Below are positions 45,809 to 46,201 of a DNA stretch of 46,201 bases, piece after piece. Source of the DNA: Streptococcus sobrinus DSM 20742 = ATCC 33478 (GTDB lineage: Bacteria > Bacillota > Bacilli > Lactobacillales > Streptococcaceae); assembly GCF_000686605.1 (NCBI RefSeq), contig NZ_JMLC01000017.1:1-46201 (forward strand). Direction: 5' to 3'. Positions within the stretch are counted from its first letter, which is position 1. Each line of letters begins with the position of its first letter. Position numbers and translations under genes: made by a program. Under the pieces are notes generated by a model. It was not told the origin of the DNA, did no database searches, and worked only from the letters and a program-made list of their open reading frames with translations.

Positions 45809-45829
45809 GTCTATCTAGGCCAAATAAAA

Positions 45830-45858
45830 AGGCAATCGCTAAGCGGTTGTCTTTTTTT
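45830..45858 (+). terminator. pflB terminator
   Basis: AGGCAATCGC-TAA-GCGGTTGTCT followed by seven T; ten pairs with two G-T pairs. Confidence 0.9.
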
Positions 45859-45886
45859 ACTATAAAAAAATCCACTAGTTTTGTAG

Positions 45887-46201
45887 TGACCCCAAAAAGT
45901 TGGACATAATAGTTTAAGTAAAGGATTGCGTTCTGTATTGCACAGGACTCAGTCCTTTTAGTTTTAATTTAATCCGTTTATTGTTGTAATAAGCAATGTA
46001 ATCTGAGATTGCGAGCTTTAAGGCCTCAATGGATGGAAAGTCCTTCTCAAAGCCATAGAACATTTCAGATTTTAAGGTTCCAAAGAAAGACTCCATCATT
46101 CCATTATCTAAACTGTTACCCTTACGAGACATGGATGGTATCATCTTATGCTCTTTTAGAAAATGGTGATAAGAAGCGTGCTGATACTGCCAACCTTGGT
46201 C
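45887..46201 (-). mobile_element. IS3-family element, cut by window end
   Basis: The end sequence TGACCCCAAAAAGTTGGACA (45887-45906) is typical of IS3-family termini and is followed by the end of orfB on the minus strand. The element continues past 46201, so type and completeness cannot be judged. Confidence 0.8.
45914..46201 (-). CDS. IS3-family transposase OrfB, C-terminal part
   Basis: The frame is open to the window edge: DQGWQYQHASYHHFLKEHK, then MIPSMSRKGNSLDNGMMESFFGTLKSEMF and DYIAYYNNKRIKLKLKGLSPVQYR. This is the end of the rve integrase core: the second catalytic Asp (DQGWQY) and the Glu (NGMMESFFG) are seen, and the C-terminal YNNKR-P-YR block is classic for IS3 OrfB. The first 180 or so residues lie beyond 46201. 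Confidence 0.88.
   Translation of the reverse strand, partial: DQGWQYQHASYHHFLKEHKMIPSMSRKGNSLDNGMMESFFGTLKSEMFYGFEKDFPSIEALKLAISDYIAYYNNKRIKLKLKGLSPVQYRTQSFT

Overview
The window looks like a chromosomal segment of a Streptococcus, most likely of the mutans group. The basis is the set of housekeeping genes (pflB, dinB, recD2, lepB, rnhC, zapA, cvpA, mutS2, glyQS, uvrA, comEB), strong AAGGAG-type ribosome sites, a glycine T-box, a cre site at pflB, BOX-like intergenic repeats, double-glycine bacteriocin genes and IS elements of streptococcal type. A placement near S. sobrinus / S. downei is only a guess from overall base composition and the repeat-rich spacers; no search was possible.

Layout, left to right. 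1-1542: a complete-looking IS1202-type element. 1651-4530: a large Ser/Thr-rich exported protein with a carbohydrate-binding-like beta domain. 4639-6170 (minus): comEB and an M24 aminopeptidase. 6290-7169 (minus): an orphan bacteriocin cassette with two double-glycine-type peptides and a 59-residue membrane protein. 7665-12654 (minus): two copies of an operon pairing a 14-TM drug-efflux-type MFS pump with a DUF4811 membrane protein; the second pump is broken but its DUF4811 partner and its promoter/operator remain. 12857-15093 (minus): two unknown single-pass membrane proteins, one with a cytoplasmic PD-(D/E)XK-like motif set. 15373-16616 (minus): an AAA+ ATPase whose promoter and leader are built of 29-bp tandem repeats. 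16680-24420 (minus): uvrA, two tandem DUF896 genes with duplicated spacers, glyS, glyQ and the T-box leader. 24426-25781 (minus): an EVE-domain protein, a MarR regulator and an SRPBCC protein under a consensus promoter whose -10 lies in a 28-bp palindrome. 25820-26523: repeat-rich spacer. 26524-27754 (minus): nagA with a NagR-like operator. 28086-29077: a second bacteriocin cassette paralogous to the first, and a bacteriocin-like pseudogene cut off by IS982-family relics (29078-30138). 30363-34055 (minus): HAD phosphatase, thioesterase, mutS2. 34430-35260 (minus): cvpA and zapA. 35427-41431 (plus): rnhC, lepB, recD2 and three small membrane proteins. 41480-41890: a cluster of perfect hairpins. 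42016-43113 (minus): dinB. 43475-45808: pflB. 45887-end: an IS3-family element running off the window.

The least explained material is (a) the paralogous bacteriocin cassettes without export or sensing genes, (b) the PD-(D/E)XK-like membrane protein and its coiled-coil partner, (c) the AAA+ gene with nine AGTATAAA boxes in its promoter/leader, and (d) the duplicated efflux operon with a conserved operator. Starts were re-chosen where a Shine-Dalgarno sequence lies inside a longer reading frame. All functional statements come from reading motifs by eye; no alignment or structure search was run.
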